Assembly (NCBI RefSeq): GCF_014696135.1
Contig: NZ_JACJPP010000010.1
Span: 34,922 to 98,921 of the forward strand
Source: Nodosilinea sp. FACHB-141
GTDB lineage: Bacteria > Cyanobacteriota > Cyanobacteriia > Phormidesmidales > Phormidesmidaceae
Length of the DNA stretch: 64,000 bases
Direction: 5' to 3'
The notes under the pieces were generated by a model that saw only the letters and a list, made by a program, of their open reading frames with translations, did not search any database and had not been told where the DNA came from. Positions 44,806 through 54,981 of the stretch are shown here, one piece after another. Positions within the stretch are counted from its first letter, which is position 1, and each line of letters starts with the position of its first letter. The position numbers and the translations under genes were made by a program.

Positions 44806-45081
44806 ATGAAAATTCCTCTCCCCCCGAAGCGCCCCAAACAGGCCATCGACTGGCAGCCTATTCTTAACCAAATGCAGCCAACCGATGGTCAATCGTTGCC
44901 CGTCTACCCTGGTGACCTTAAGGCAGCACTGCTACACCACGCGGGCATGACTCGCCATCCTAAGGGAGAGGCCACCTTTCAACTGGCCCGAGAAATTGCC
45001 CGCCTCACCACCTGCTGCGATCCAGAAATTGCCTACTGGTTTTCGCGCCTGGTCGAGCTAATAGATGATGGTGTTGGCTAA
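44806..45081 (+). CDS. Small hypothetical protein
   Basis: This 91-residue basic-start protein (MKIPLPPKRPKQAIDW) has a helical body (LKAALLHHAGMTRHPKG, FQLAREIARLTTCCDPEIAYWFSRLVELID). No family is recognised. Codon pattern and length are consistent with a gene, but the ribosome site is weak. Confidence 0.55.
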   Translation: MKIPLPPKRPKQAIDWQPILNQMQPTDGQSLPVYPGDLKAALLHHAGMTRHPKGEATFQLAREIARLTTCCDPEIAYWFSRLVELIDDGVG

Positions 45082-45198
45082 GTTTTGTCGGGTGCGGGGT
45101 ATCCCATGGACGGCAAAAATTTGGCTACTAAAACCACGGCGCAGCTGGGCGCTGTCGTAACAAATTGGTAGTTCTTTGGGCAACGGTCCTAGGCTCCT

Positions 45199-45240
45199 GC
45201 CCACGAAAATGGCCTGATTAATCAGGCCATTTTCGTGGGC
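45199..45240. terminator. Perfect 42-bp palindrome, probable bidirectional terminator
   Basis: GCCCACGAAAATGGCCTGAT, then TA, then its exact complement form a 20+2+20 perfect inverted repeat. It lies 118 bases after the small gene and upstream of the UreH-like gene. A terminator or structured element is likely; the perfect symmetry is unusual. The rest of 45082-45385 holds no gene. Confidence 0.6.
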
Positions 45241-45385
45241 TCTTATTTGGGGCATTTACAGCGTTGCCGTTCTTCCCTAGGGAGCATATATCGAGAACAG
45301 ACTAGGGTTAGAGTCAACAGACAGGCTGTCGCAAGACACCCGCTTGGCGGGGTGTTACGCTCAAAGATTGTCTATCAGTGCCAGC

Positions 45386-46597
45386 ATGCTCGACCTGTTG
45401 CTCATGGCCAGCTTGGGATTTTTAGGCAGTTTTGGCCACTGCCTGGGCATGTGTGGACCCATTACCGTAGCTTTTTCGCTATCGCAACCCGACAGCGATC
45501 GCGATCGTTGGCAGCAGGTTAGGTTTCACCTGCTGCTCAACCTGGGGCGGCTGGCGAGCTATGCCCTGGTGGGCCTGATGATTGGGGCATTGGGATCAGT
45601 GCTGGTGGCCAGCGGGCAGATGGCGGGCATCGGCAGCCCCCTACGGCGGGGGGTGGCCCTAGTGACCGGGCTGCTGCTGATCTGGTTTGGCCTAGCCCAA
45701 ATCAGCCCTGGCCAGGTGCCTCACGTGCCACTGCTCAACCCTATGGCTCAAGCGAGCTGGCACAATCGGCTGAGCCGCGCCATGCAGGCCCTCTCCCTCA
45801 ACCCTCAGCGGTGGACGCCGTTGCTGCTGGGTTTAGCTTGGGGGCTAATGCCCTGTGGATTTTTGTACGCGGCCCAGCTGAAGGCAGCAGAGACTACTGA
45901 CCTCTGGTGGGGTGGAGCTATCATGCTGGCCTTTGGGTTGGGCACCCTGCCGATGATGCTTGGGGTCGGGGTATCGACGGCCTGGGTCAGCGGCGATCGC
46001 CGGGGGCAGCTGTTTCGCCTAGGTGGCTGGATCACCCTACTGATTGGCCTGCTGACCTTGATTCGGGGCAGCGACATGATCGACTTCACTGGCCATGGGG
46101 CGCTGGTGTTATTGCTGCTGGCGCTGATCGCTCGCCCCCTTAGCCGCCTCTGGCCAGCTCTACTTGTCTATCGGCGCACCTTAGGAGTGGGGGCCTTTGT
46201 GCTCTCTGTGGCCCACGTTGCCCACATGGTCACCATGGGGTGGAATCCGGCCGCTTTGCCGTTTCTCTTGCCGAGCCTGCAGGCGGGCGGCTGGTCGGGC
46301 ATGGTCGCCTTTGGGCTGATGGTGCCCCTGGCCCTAACTAGCTTCAATCGAGCGCAGGCTCGCCTGGGCCACCAGTGGCGACGGCTCCATCTGCTCATCA
46401 TCCCCATTTTTGGATTAGCGGTGACCCACACACTGCTCTTGGGTTCGAGCTATTTGGGTGCGTTTGAGCGCTCTACCCGCCACTGGCTGGCAGCTGCGGC
46501 CCTGGTGGTGCTGGCGCTACTGGCACTGCTGTTGCGTTGGCGGCTGTTTTGGTCTCTGCTGTCTCTGGAGAAGTACTATGCGCCCGCCAAGTCTTAG
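45386..46597 (+). CDS. UreH/TauE-like membrane protein with ferric-reductase-like C-terminal half
   Basis: This 403-residue polytopic membrane protein starts MLDLLLMASLGFLGSFGHCLGMCGP. The N-terminal half (to about 215) has the DsbD/UreH-like pattern: HCLGMCGP (paired Cys) and GLAWGLMPCGFLYAA. The C-terminal half (about 230-380) has His-bearing helices (AHVAHMVTMGWN, HQWRRLHLL, AVTHTLLLGS) typical of ferric-reductase-like or cytochrome-b-type domains. A metal- or electron-transfer role across the membrane is likely. It overlaps the next gene by 20 bases. Confidence 0.75.
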   Translation: MLDLLLMASLGFLGSFGHCLGMCGPITVAFSLSQPDSDRDRWQQVRFHLLLNLGRLASYALVGLMIGALGSVLVASGQMAGIGSPLRRGVALVTGLLLIWFGLAQISPGQVPHVPLLNPMAQASWHNRLSRAMQALSLNPQRWTPLLLGLAWGLMPCGFLYAAQLKAAETTDLWWGGAIMLAFGLGTLPMMLGVGVSTAWVSGDRRGQLFRLGGWITLLIGLLTLIRGSDMIDFTGHGALVLLLLALIARPLSRLWPALLVYRRTLGVGAFVLSVAHVAHMVTMGWNPAALPFLLPSLQAGGWSGMVAFGLMVPLALTSFNRAQARLGHQWRRLHLLIIPIFGLAVTHTLLLGSSYLGAFERSTRHWLAAAALVVLALLALLLRWRLFWSLLSLEKYYAPAKS

Positions 46598-47156
46598 TCT
46601 GGTGGCCGGGCTACTGATCGCCATCCTGGCCGGGCTACCGGCCCAGGCCCACAAGACCGAAGTGTCGGGCGATGTTGCGGGCACCTGGCACCTGGAACCC
46701 AACCACAGCCCCAAAGCCGGAGAACCAGCGCAAGTCTGGGTGGCCCTGACCCAACAGGGTGGCCAGGTCATTCCTCTAGAGCAGTGTGACTGCACCCTCG
46801 CCGTCTATGCCGCCAACCAGTCTGGGGCCGTGCCGGTTATGCAGCCCACCCTGGAAGCGATGTCGCCCGAGCGGTTTCAAAATATTCCCGGGGCCGAGAT
46901 CACGTTTCCTAAGGTGGGGGAATATCGCCTGGTGCTCACCGGTCGTCCCCAGGCCGACGCCACCTTTGCCCCCTTTGAACTCAGCTATACCACCGTTGTC
47001 GCTACGGGTAGCCGTAGCTCCACCCCTGCCCCAGCCCCGGAAGCTGCGCCTGAGGCGAGGCGTTCCCCGATGTGGATTGTAGGCGGAGTGGGCGGGGCGG
47101 TGGTTGCGATCGCAGCCCTAGCCGCAGTCTTCAACGAAGGGAAATCGCTGCGTTAA
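46578..47156 (+). CDS. Envelope protein with CopC-like beta domain and C-terminal anchor
   Basis: This 192-residue protein has a signal peptide (LSLVAGLLIAILAGLPAQA-H), a beta-rich domain starting HKTEVSGDVAGTWHLEPNHSP with a CDC motif (LEQCDCTLAV), a Pro/Ala linker and a C-terminal membrane helix (WIVGGVGGAVVAIAALAAVF). The N-terminal His exposed after cleavage, plus CDC, suggests metal binding as in CopC/YtkA-like proteins (inference). Its ATG lies inside the end of the UreH-like gene, so the two are coupled. Confidence 0.65.
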   Translation: MRPPSLSLVAGLLIAILAGLPAQAHKTEVSGDVAGTWHLEPNHSPKAGEPAQVWVALTQQGGQVIPLEQCDCTLAVYAANQSGAVPVMQPTLEAMSPERFQNIPGAEITFPKVGEYRLVLTGRPQADATFAPFELSYTTVVATGSRSSTPAPAPEAAPEARRSPMWIVGGVGGAVVAIAALAAVFNEGKSLR

Positions 47157-47211
47157 TTGTTCAAAATGGTTTAGCACAGGGTTCTAACGGACTGCTGAGG
47201 CTGTCTTTCAG

Positions 47212-48312
47212 CTAGCGATTGACCAACGCCCAGCGCTGCTGAAAGGCCATGACTTGCTCATTTAGATTCTCCATATCAATCAAAAAAGCGTCATGACCGT
47301 GGGGAGAATAGAGCCAGCCGAGCTGGGCCTGGGGCATCAGTTCGGCTAATTCTTGCTGCTCGGCGGGATGGTAGAGGAGGTCAGAGTCGATCGACACCAC
47401 TAGGGTGGGGTGGTGAATGCTGGCCAGGGCTGCCTGGTAGCGACGATCGGCATCTTGTCCTGTATAGGCGGCCCCAACATCGTGGCGATCCATGGCGTGG
47501 GTCAGGGTGACGTAGGTGTTAGCGTCGAAGCGCTTCACTAGCTTGTCGCCCTGGTGGTGGAGATATTGGGTGACGGCGTAGGGAGTGGAGGCGTGAGCGG
47601 TAGAGTCGGTTGGTGGGTTGCGGCCAAAGCGGTGGTGGAAGCTGGCCCAGGAACGATAGGTGCTCATGGCGATCATCCGCGCCACCGCTAGCCCCTGGGC
47701 GGGTGGGCGATCGGAAGAATAGTGGCCGCCCTGCCAGAGGGGGTCGGTGTAGATGGCCTGACGTTGGGCTTCACTCAGACCAATGCACCAGGGGGAATGA
47801 CGGCCAGGGGCGGCAATGACGGCTAAGCTTTCTACGCGATCGCCATACTGCAAGCCCCACTCCAGCGCCTGCATGCCGCCGAGGGAGCCTCCTATGACTA
47901 AGCGCAAAGATTCTACGCCCAACCCTTCTAGCAGCTTGGCTTGCACATGCACCATATCTCGCACGGTGATGGCGGGAAAGTTTGCCCCGTAGCGCTGTCC
48001 CGTGGCTGGGTTAGGGCTCGTGGGGCCGGTGGTGCCGTAGCAGCTGCCCAAAATATTGCTGCAAACGACAAAGTCTTGGGTTGGATCGAGGGTGCGCCCC
48101 GGCCCCAGCAACGGTTGCCACCAGTCATCGACGTCGGCGGTGCCAGTGAGAGCATGGCAGACCAGCACGGCATTGTGGGCGCGATCGCTCAGCTCTCCCC
48201 AGGTGCGATAGGCCACCTGCACCTGGGGGAGAATGCCGCCCAGTTCTAGCTCTAGGGGATCGGGTAGGTGGTAGAGCCGGGTATGCGACGAGACAAGGTG
48301 GAGGTAGGACAT
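47212..48312 (-). CDS. metX: Homoserine O-acetyltransferase
   Basis: This 366-residue alpha/beta hydrolase-fold enzyme acetylates (or succinylates) homoserine for methionine synthesis. The nucleophile is S143 in GGSLGGMQALEWGL; Asp is in VVSIDSDLLYH and His in YSPHGHDAFLID. The HALTGTADVDDWW opening and CSNILGSCYGTTGP are classic MetX. It is third of the leftward set cysK-metY-metX, separated from metY by a 101-base hairpin repeat. Confidence 0.95.
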   Translation of the reverse strand: MSYLHLVSSHTRLYHLPDPLELELGGILPQVQVAYRTWGELSDRAHNAVLVCHALTGTADVDDWWQPLLGPGRTLDPTQDFVVCSNILGSCYGTTGPTSPNPATGQRYGANFPAITVRDMVHVQAKLLEGLGVESLRLVIGGSLGGMQALEWGLQYGDRVESLAVIAAPGRHSPWCIGLSEAQRQAIYTDPLWQGGHYSSDRPPAQGLAVARMIAMSTYRSWASFHHRFGRNPPTDSTAHASTPYAVTQYLHHQGDKLVKRFDANTYVTLTHAMDRHDVGAAYTGQDADRRYQAALASIHHPTLVVSIDSDLLYHPAEQQELAELMPQAQLGWLYSPHGHDAFLIDMENLNEQVMAFQQRWALVNR

Positions 48313-48413
48313 AGGGGTAGGAAGTGGATGGGTGGATGGGTAAAAAAGTGATGGAGTGTAGACACTGCTTGGCTTCCCGTCCCCCCTACTCCATCACTCC
48401 CCTACCACTCCCC
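48313..48413. repeat. G-rich/C-rich hairpin repeat, copy c
   Basis: This fills the metX-metY gap: a G-rich arm (AGGGGTAGGAAGTGGATGGG, starting just inside the metX start), a loop, and a C-rich arm with CCCCCCTACTCCATCACTCC. It belongs to the dispersed family in this window. Confidence 0.65.
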
Positions 48414-49834
<1,421 letters not shown>

Positions 49835-50824
49835 TTAGACGCTGATCAAATCACCTCGCAGGGCTGACAGATCGGCGACTTGATTGGGCGGCAGGTTGTT
49901 AAATAGGACGGTGCTGAGATAGCGTTCGCCGTTACTGGGTTGGACGGCGACGATGAGTTTGCCAGCGTTTTCGGGGCGCTGCCCAACCTGAATGGCGGCG
50001 GCTAGGGCAGCACCGGCAGAAATGCCGGAGAGAATGCCTTCTTCTCGGGCCAGGCGGCGACTGTAGTTGACGGCGGTTTCGCTGTCGATCTGAATTACTT
50101 CGTCAATTAGATCAATGTTCAGCACTTCGGGCACAAAGCCTGCGCCAATGCCCTGAATTTTGTGGGGGCCGGGGGTACCGCCAGAGAGGACGTGGCTTTC
50201 GACGGGTTCCACAGCAATGGCTTGAAACCCTGGTTTGCGCTGCTTCAGCACCTCGGCTACGCCGGTGATGGTACCGCCGGTGCCGACTCCGGCAATCAAA
50301 ATATCGATCGCCCCCTCGGTGTCGGCCCACAGTTCCTCAGCGGTAGTTTCGCGGTGGATTTTGGGATTGGCCGGGTTGCGAAACTGCTGAAGCATGTGGG
50401 CATCGGGCAAGAAATCGACAATTTCTACGGCCCGTCGAATGGCTCCGACCATGCCCTGGCTGCCAGGGGTTAACTCCAGCTGCGCACCGTAAGCTTGCAG
50501 CATCGCCCGCCGCTCTAGACTCATGGTGTCGGGCATGGTCAAAATTAGTCGGTAGCCCTTGGCGGCGGCGACTAGGGCTAGGGCAATGCCGGTGTTACCG
50601 GAGGTAGGTTCTACCAGAATCGTGGATTCTGGGTTGATGAGACCCGCATCTTCGGCTGCCTGAATCATGCTGGCCCCGATGCGGTCTTTGACCGAGGCGG
50701 CGGGGTTGAAGCTCTCTAGTTTGAAGACAATGTGGGCCACGGCTCCCTCAGACTGAGGAATGCGATTGAGGCGCACCATGGGGGTGTGGCCGATGAGGTC
50801 GGTGATGTTGTTAGCGATGGGCAT
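49835..50824 (-). CDS. cysK: Cysteine synthase (O-acetylserine sulfhydrylase)
   Basis: This 329-residue PLP enzyme has the PLP lysine K46 ([12 protein letters not shown]), the phosphate/substrate loop [13 protein letters not shown] and [11 protein letters not shown]. It makes cysteine from O-acetylserine and sulfide. CysM, the thiosulfate-using relative, is an alternative. It is first of the leftward sulfur-assimilation set; the gap upstream carries another repeat copy. Confidence 0.94.
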   Translation of the reverse strand: MPIANNITDLIGHTPMVRLNRIPQSEGAVAHIVFKLESFNPAASVKDRIGASMIQAAEDAGLINPESTILVEPTSGNTGIALALVAAAKGYRLILTMPDTMSLERRAMLQAYGAQLELTPGSQGMVGAIRRAVEIVDFLPDAHMLQQFRNPANPKIHRETTAEELWADTEGAIDILIAGVGTGGTITGVAEVLKQRKPGFQAIAVEPVESHVLSGGTPGPHKIQGIGAGFVPEVLNIDLIDEVIQIDSETAVNYSRRLAREEGILSGISAGAALAAAIQVGQRPENAGKLIVAVQPSNGERYLSTVLFNNLPPNQVADLSALRGDLISV

Positions 50825-50944
50825 GGGGGAAAGGAGTGGGGGGTGGATGGGTGAGGAGTAGGGGGTGAATGGGTGAAGGGCTTTGTAAGTCTTCAGGCTT
50901 AGGGGTCTTCTACTCCCTACTCTCCACTGTCTAACAAAGATCTA
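50825..50944. repeat. G-rich/C-rich hairpin repeat, copy e
   Basis: AGTGGGGGGTGGATGGGTGA and GTAGGGGGTGAATGGGTG on the left, and a C-rich TCTACTCCCTACTCTCCACT on the right, flank a short loop. Same family, upstream of cysK. Confidence 0.6.
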
Positions 50945-51157
50945 TCATTGCCACAGACTTAGTCGCGTTTTGGTGACGTTGTGCAGATAGACCAGTAGCA
51001 GACTGCCTAGCAGCAGCGGCGCAATTAGGGCGATTACGACATAGCCGCGGCCGTGGCTCCAGCGGCTTTTTAGGGGTTTAGGTAGGGCGTGGATGAGTAG
51101 GGGGGTGGAAGAGTAAGGTTGCTGAGTTTCAGCCTGGTTGAGAGAGAAGGAAGTCAT
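50945..51157 (-). CDS. Possible small membrane protein containing a repeat insertion
   Basis: This 70-residue frame starts MTSFSLNQAE and ends with one membrane helix (GYVVIALIAPLLLGSLLLVYL) and a basic tail. The middle (YSSTPLLIHALPK) is encoded by a G-rich repeat arm (about 51083-51117), as if the repeat entered a coding sequence. No ribosome site is clear. It may be real or decaying. Confidence 0.35.
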   Translation of the reverse strand: MTSFSLNQAETQQPYSSTPLLIHALPKPLKSRWSHGRGYVVIALIAPLLLGSLLLVYLHNVTKTRLSLWQ

Positions 51158-51349
51158 GGCAAAAAGTAAAGAGAGAAAAGAGAACAACGGAAAATTTGAC
51201 TAGAAAAGGCGCGGAGACAGGCTTTAGGCCAAGAGCTGAGCCGGTCATCTAGGGTTCCCCCTTCGGCCGTCGGGTTTGTTGTGCCCCGCAGTGAAACCCT
51301 GGATTGCGGCCAAGAAAACTTAAAGTCGCCTGTGCTCCGCTGGCGCTGT

Positions 51350-51712
51350 CTAGTAATGCCAGCCGTCGCCATCGGGGTTGCCTTTGCCCTGAATGACGAG
51401 GGGATATTTTTGCAGCTGGCTCAGCCAGCACTGCACCGCGTTGAGTGGGCCAGATAGCTCCACTTCCAAGGCCGTTGACTGGACCGAACTGCTGATCGAG
51501 AGCGTGGTTGGCTGCCCGGTTAACGCAATGGCTCGCACCACGACCCGACAGCTTTCGGCCAGCTCTTCAAGCAGCGTTCTAACGGAGATTTGGGGAGAAC
51601 CGTAAATTCTAAGCCTGAGCTGAGTTTGGGGAGTTGTCATGGTGCGTAAACCAACGGAAACAACAGGTGAAAATCGTTGAGGACTAGGAATAGTAAAGGT
51701 GCGTCTAGTCAT
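51350..51712 (-). CDS. Small ACT-like protein coupled to MgtC
   Basis: This 120-residue protein ends in an ACT-like pattern (QLRLRIYGSPQISVRTLLEELAE, LSISSSVQSTALEVELSGP) similar to the C-terminal domain that many MgtC proteins carry. Its ATG overlaps the MgtC stop codon (ATGACTAG), so it is translationally coupled and may be the detached regulatory domain. A later ATG at 51640 is an alternative start. Confidence 0.6.
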   Translation of the reverse strand: MTRRTFTIPSPQRFSPVVSVGLRTMTTPQTQLRLRIYGSPQISVRTLLEELAESCRVVVRAIALTGQPTTLSISSSVQSTALEVELSGPLNAVQCWLSQLQKYPLVIQGKGNPDGDGWHY

Positions 51713-52271
51713 CTTGGGCGAAAAACAGTGGGTGAGCACGCCGATCAGTCGGAGTCGGTGACGGTGTGTCGGCAGGACGCTTTTTTGATGAGGACGACGC
51801 TCGCCCCAAACGCACGGCGATCGGCCGTTTGGCCTGCTTGACACCGCTGAGCACCAGCAGCATGGCCACGGTGCCCACTACGGCGAGTTGCCAGTAGCCT
51901 AGGCCAATGGCGGTGTCGAGGGCGGCCGTAGCCCAAATCGCCGCTGCCGAGGTTAGCCCCTTAACCTTGCCCCGGTGGGATTGCTGCAAGATTAGCCCCG
52001 CTCCAATAAAGCCCACCCCGGTGGCAATGCCCTGGATGGTGCGGCTGAGGGCGTTTACGGAGGAATAGTCTTGGGGGATCTGAAGGGGCAGCAGAATAAA
52101 CAGCGTTGCCCCCAGACTAATCACCATGTGGGTGCGGACCCCGGCAGAGCGGTTGGTGCCAGTCCACTGGCGCTCGAAGCCAATCAGCCCGCCGATGATG
52201 ACGGAAAGCCCGACTCGAAAGATCAGGTTGAGCCAGTCGTTGGCTTCGATATAGCCAGCCTGAATCGCCAA
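51705..52271 (-). CDS. MgtC/SapB family membrane protein
   Basis: This 188-residue inner-membrane protein has the MgtC hallmark IIGGLIGFERQWTGTNRSAGVRTHMVISLGATLF and FIGAGLILQ, with about five helices and a short C-terminal tail without the usual ACT-like domain, which seems to be encoded by the next gene. The start is TTG at 52271 with GAGGGGGG upstream. Linked to Mg2+ or membrane-potential stress in other bacteria. Confidence 0.85.
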   Translation of the reverse strand: MAIQAGYIEANDWLNLIFRVGLSVIIGGLIGFERQWTGTNRSAGVRTHMVISLGATLFILLPLQIPQDYSSVNALSRTIQGIATGVGFIGAGLILQQSHRGKVKGLTSAAAIWATAALDTAIGLGYWQLAVVGTVAMLLVLSGVKQAKRPIAVRLGRASSSSKKRPADTPSPTPTDRRAHPLFFAQDD

Positions 52272-52304
52272 AATGCCCCCCTCGCCACTGCATACACCGA
52301 AAAC

Positions 52305-52320
52305 CCGGTAGGTTTACCGG
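52305..52320 (-). promoter_or_regulatory. Short perfect hairpin in the mgtC leader
   Basis: CCGGTA-GGTT-TACCGG forms a 6-bp stem 34 bases before the likely mgtC start, on the transcribed side. It may be a leader element; Mg2+-type control is known for some mgtC leaders, but no riboswitch is recognised here. Confidence 0.3.
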
Positions 52321-52537
52321 TGATTGATTTGTGTTTGACAACTATGGCATGGCATCAAATAATTTTCAATCAGATTGCAAACATTTTTGGTTTCATGTAC
52401 GATTCGGATGCGTTTGCCAAGCGCGCTACGAAGCTCTCCGCTAGTTTCTTCGTAAGCGCCTAAGTATTTGTGGAGCACTGGTTGCCTAGAGGCACATCCA
52501 TGCGTCGCTTCTTGTTTCCTGTTGGAGAAAGCAGGCT

Positions 52538-52999
52538 ATGACAGACCCTATTCGCCCCGTAAATGACGACTACAGCAGCGCCGGTCAGCTTACCCCAGAG
52601 CAGATTCGGCAAGCGGCCCAGCAAGGGTTTCAGGCGGTGCTAAATCTCAGGTCGCCCCACGAACCCGGTACGCTGCCCGACGAAGCTGAGCAGGCCGCCG
52701 CCGCTGGTTTGGGCTATGCTCAGGCCCCGGTAAGCCCAACCTCGCCGGAGGGCGACCCCCTCAACGCTGCCCTGGCTGCGCTGGATGGTCTGCCTAAGCC
52801 AGTGCTGATTCATTGTCGGGGGGGCGGACGGGCGACGGCGGTGGCGTTAATTGCGATCGCCAACCAAGAAAAGCTTTCCCGTGACGCCTTTCTAGAGCAG
52901 GCCACTACCCACGGGCTGGGGCCAGAGCAGCCGCAGATTCAGCAATTTTTGCGCGACTATTACGGCGACCCTGTACCTGACCAGCAGGAGGTTGGGTAG
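52538..52999 (+). CDS. DUF442/dual-specificity phosphatase-like protein
   Basis: This 153-residue protein has an HCX5R loop (LIHCRGGGRATA, Cys about residue 91) and an N-terminal DUF442-like part (SAGQLTPEQIRQAAQQGFQAVLNLRS). Related domains occur fused to persulfide dioxygenases in Blh-type proteins. The stop codon directly abuts the sqdB start, so the two are coupled. Its substrate in the sulfolipid setting is unknown. Confidence 0.8.
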   Translation: MTDPIRPVNDDYSSAGQLTPEQIRQAAQQGFQAVLNLRSPHEPGTLPDEAEQAAAAGLGYAQAPVSPTSPEGDPLNAALAALDGLPKPVLIHCRGGGRATAVALIAIANQEKLSRDAFLEQATTHGLGPEQPQIQQFLRDYYGDPVPDQQEVG

Positions 53000-54238
53000 A
53001 TGGTAGTTGCCAACGGTCAGACCTCGACCCAGCCGCTCAAGGTGTTTATTTTGGGCGGTGACGGGTTTTGTGGCTGGCCCACAGCCCTGCATTTGTCGAA
53101 CCTGGGTCACGAGGTCGTCATTCTCGACAACCTCTCTCGGCGCAACATCGACAACGAGCTAGAAGTTAATTCCCTCACCCCGATCGCACCCCTCGGAGTC
53201 CGCCTGGCCACCTGGAAAGCCCTCACCGGGCGTGACATTCCCTTTCACCGAGTCGATATTGCCCAAGACTATGACCAGCTCCTGGGTCTAATTCAGCAGT
53301 ATCGCCCCGATGCGGTGGTGCACTTTGCTGAGCAGCGGGCCGCTCCCTACTCGATGAAGTCGCCCCGCCACAAGCGCTACACCGTTGACAACAACCTCAA
53401 CGCCACCCACAATCTGCTCTGCGCCATCGTCGAGTCGGGGCTGGATATCCACGTCACCCACCTCGGCACCATGGGCGTCTACGGCTACGGCACGGCGGGC
53501 ATGAAAATTCCCGAAGGCTACTTAGATGTAGAAATTCCCACCGAGAGTGGGGAGCGTATTGCCCAGCGGATTCTCTACCCAGCGAATCCGGGCAGCGTTT
53601 ACCACATGACCAAAACCCAGGATCAGCTGTTCTTCTTTTACTACAACAAGAACGACGGCGTGCGCGTTACCGACCTGCACCAGGGCGTAGTTTGGGGCAC
53701 CCACACCCGCGAAACCCGTCAGGACGAGCGGCTGATCAACCGCTTTGACTACGACGGCGACTACGGCACGGTGTTGAATCGCTTTCTTATGCAGGCGGCG
53801 ATCGGTTACCCCCTCACCGTCCACGGCACCGGTGGCCAAACCCGCGCCTTTATCCACATTCAAGACACCGTGCACTGCATTCAGCTGGCGCTCGAAAACC
53901 CGCCCAGCCCTGGGGAACCGGTCAAAATCTTCAACCAGATGACCGAAACCCACCGGGTTCGCAACCTGGCCCAGCTGGTCAGCGACCTCACCGGAGCCGA
54001 AATCACCTACCTCGATAACCCCCGCAAAGAAGCCGCCGAAAACGACCTTTTCGTCGAAAACCGTTGTTTTCTCGAACTGGGCCTAGAGCCCATCACCCTC
54101 AGCAAAGGGCTGCTGCTGGAAGTAACCGAAGTGGCAGAGAAGTATGCAGAACGGTGCGATCGCAGCAAAATTCCCTCCACATCGAAATGGGTAAGACGTG
54201 GAGAGCAGGGAACGAAGAGTACCGGAATAACCCACTAA
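53000..54238 (+). CDS. sqdB: UDP-sulfoquinovose synthase
   Basis: This 412-residue NAD-dependent SDR makes UDP-sulfoquinovose from UDP-glucose and sulfite, the first step of sulfolipid (SQDG) synthesis. It has the NAD loop [44 protein letters not shown] and the active-site region [18 protein letters not shown], all SqdB-typical. The last about 18 residues ([18 protein letters not shown]) are unlike the family and are encoded where a repeat arm begins, so the tail may be repeat-derived. Confidence 0.95.
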   Translation: MVVANGQTSTQPLKVFILGGDGFCGWPTALHLSNLGHEVVILDNLSRRNIDNELEVNSLTPIAPLGVRLATWKALTGRDIPFHRVDIAQDYDQLLGLIQQYRPDAVVHFAEQRAAPYSMKSPRHKRYTVDNNLNATHNLLCAIVESGLDIHVTHLGTMGVYGYGTAGMKIPEGYLDVEIPTESGERIAQRILYPANPGSVYHMTKTQDQLFFFYYNKNDGVRVTDLHQGVVWGTHTRETRQDERLINRFDYDGDYGTVLNRFLMQAAIGYPLTVHGTGGQTRAFIHIQDTVHCIQLALENPPSPGEPVKIFNQMTETHRVRNLAQLVSDLTGAEITYLDNPRKEAAENDLFVENRCFLELGLEPITLSKGLLLEVTEVAEKYAERCDRSKIPSTSKWVRRGEQGTKSTGITH

Positions 54239-54290
54239 CCCCCTACCCATCCACCCCCTACCCCTTCACCCATCCACCCCCAACTCTCCC
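54186..54290. repeat. G-rich/C-rich hairpin repeat, copy f
   Basis: The G-rich side (GGGTAAGACGTGGAGAGCAG) lies inside the 3' end of sqdB; the C-rich side (CCCTACCCATCCACCCCCTA) reaches the start of the carbonic anhydrase-like gene. The repeat thus overlaps coding sequence. Confidence 0.55.
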
Positions 54291-54872
54291 ATGTCCCAAA
54301 CCCTCCAAGCCGTCCTCGCCGCCAACAAGACCTACGCCGCCGACTTCGGCGACAAAGGTAACCTCCCCATGCCCCCCGGTCGCCGCTTTGCGGTGCTCAC
54401 CTGCATGGATGCTCGCCTCGACCCGGCCAAGTTTGCCGGGCTGAGCGAGGGCGATGCCCACGTGATTCGCAATGCCGGGGGGCGGGCCAGCGACGACGCC
54501 ATTCGCTCTCTGGTGATTTCCTACAAATTGCTGGGCACCCGCGAGTGGTTTGTCATCCACCACAGCAACTGCGGCATGGAAACCTTTACCGATACCGTGA
54601 TTCGCGGGCTGTTGGCCAACAGCCTGGAGACCGCTAAGGTCGATGCCAATGGCTGGCACGACGTGGGCCAGGGTCTAGGCTCCAATGAGGGTGACTTCAT
54701 TAACTGGCTGACCATCTCTGACCAGGCCAAAAGCGTGGCAGAAGATGTGGCCCGCATTCGCAATCACCCGCTGGTGCCCGCCAACATCCCCATTTACGGC
54801 TACATCTACGACGTGAAGACGGGGGAGTTGGTGGAGGTACCGGAGGCAACGGCGGTAGGGGTAGGGATTTAG
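54291..54872 (+). CDS. Beta-carbonic anhydrase-like zinc enzyme
   Basis: This 193-residue enzyme has Zn-ligand and catalytic residues C38, D40 and R42 (LTCMDARLD) and H91 and C94 (IHHSNCGM). It belongs to the small-beta-CA type that also includes carbonyl sulfide hydrolase (class D). In a sulfur gene row a COS or CS2 hydrolase activity is possible, but CO2 hydration is the default. The start has no good ribosome site because of the C-rich repeat. Confidence 0.85.
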   Translation: MSQTLQAVLAANKTYAADFGDKGNLPMPPGRRFAVLTCMDARLDPAKFAGLSEGDAHVIRNAGGRASDDAIRSLVISYKLLGTREWFVIHHSNCGMETFTDTVIRGLLANSLETAKVDANGWHDVGQGLGSNEGDFINWLTISDQAKSVAEDVARIRNHPLVPANIPIYGYIYDVKTGELVEVPEATAVGVGI

Positions 54873-54942
54873 GGGTAAAGGGTGGGCAGCTAGGCGGCAT
54901 TCAACGTTCAAAATTTTGAGCACCTGCCCACCCCCTTACCCC
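54872..54942 (+). terminator. Repeat-derived hairpin after the carbonic anhydrase-like gene
   Basis: GGGGTAAAGGGTGGGCAG (54872-54889) pairs with CTGCCCACCCCCTTACCCC (54924-54942), with one bulged base, around a 34-base loop. This is a copy (g) of the hairpin family, placed as a transcription end; it starts at the stop codon. Confidence 0.6.
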
Positions 54943-54981
54943 TCACATTGACAATCAATCAATACAAAGGAGATACGTTCA

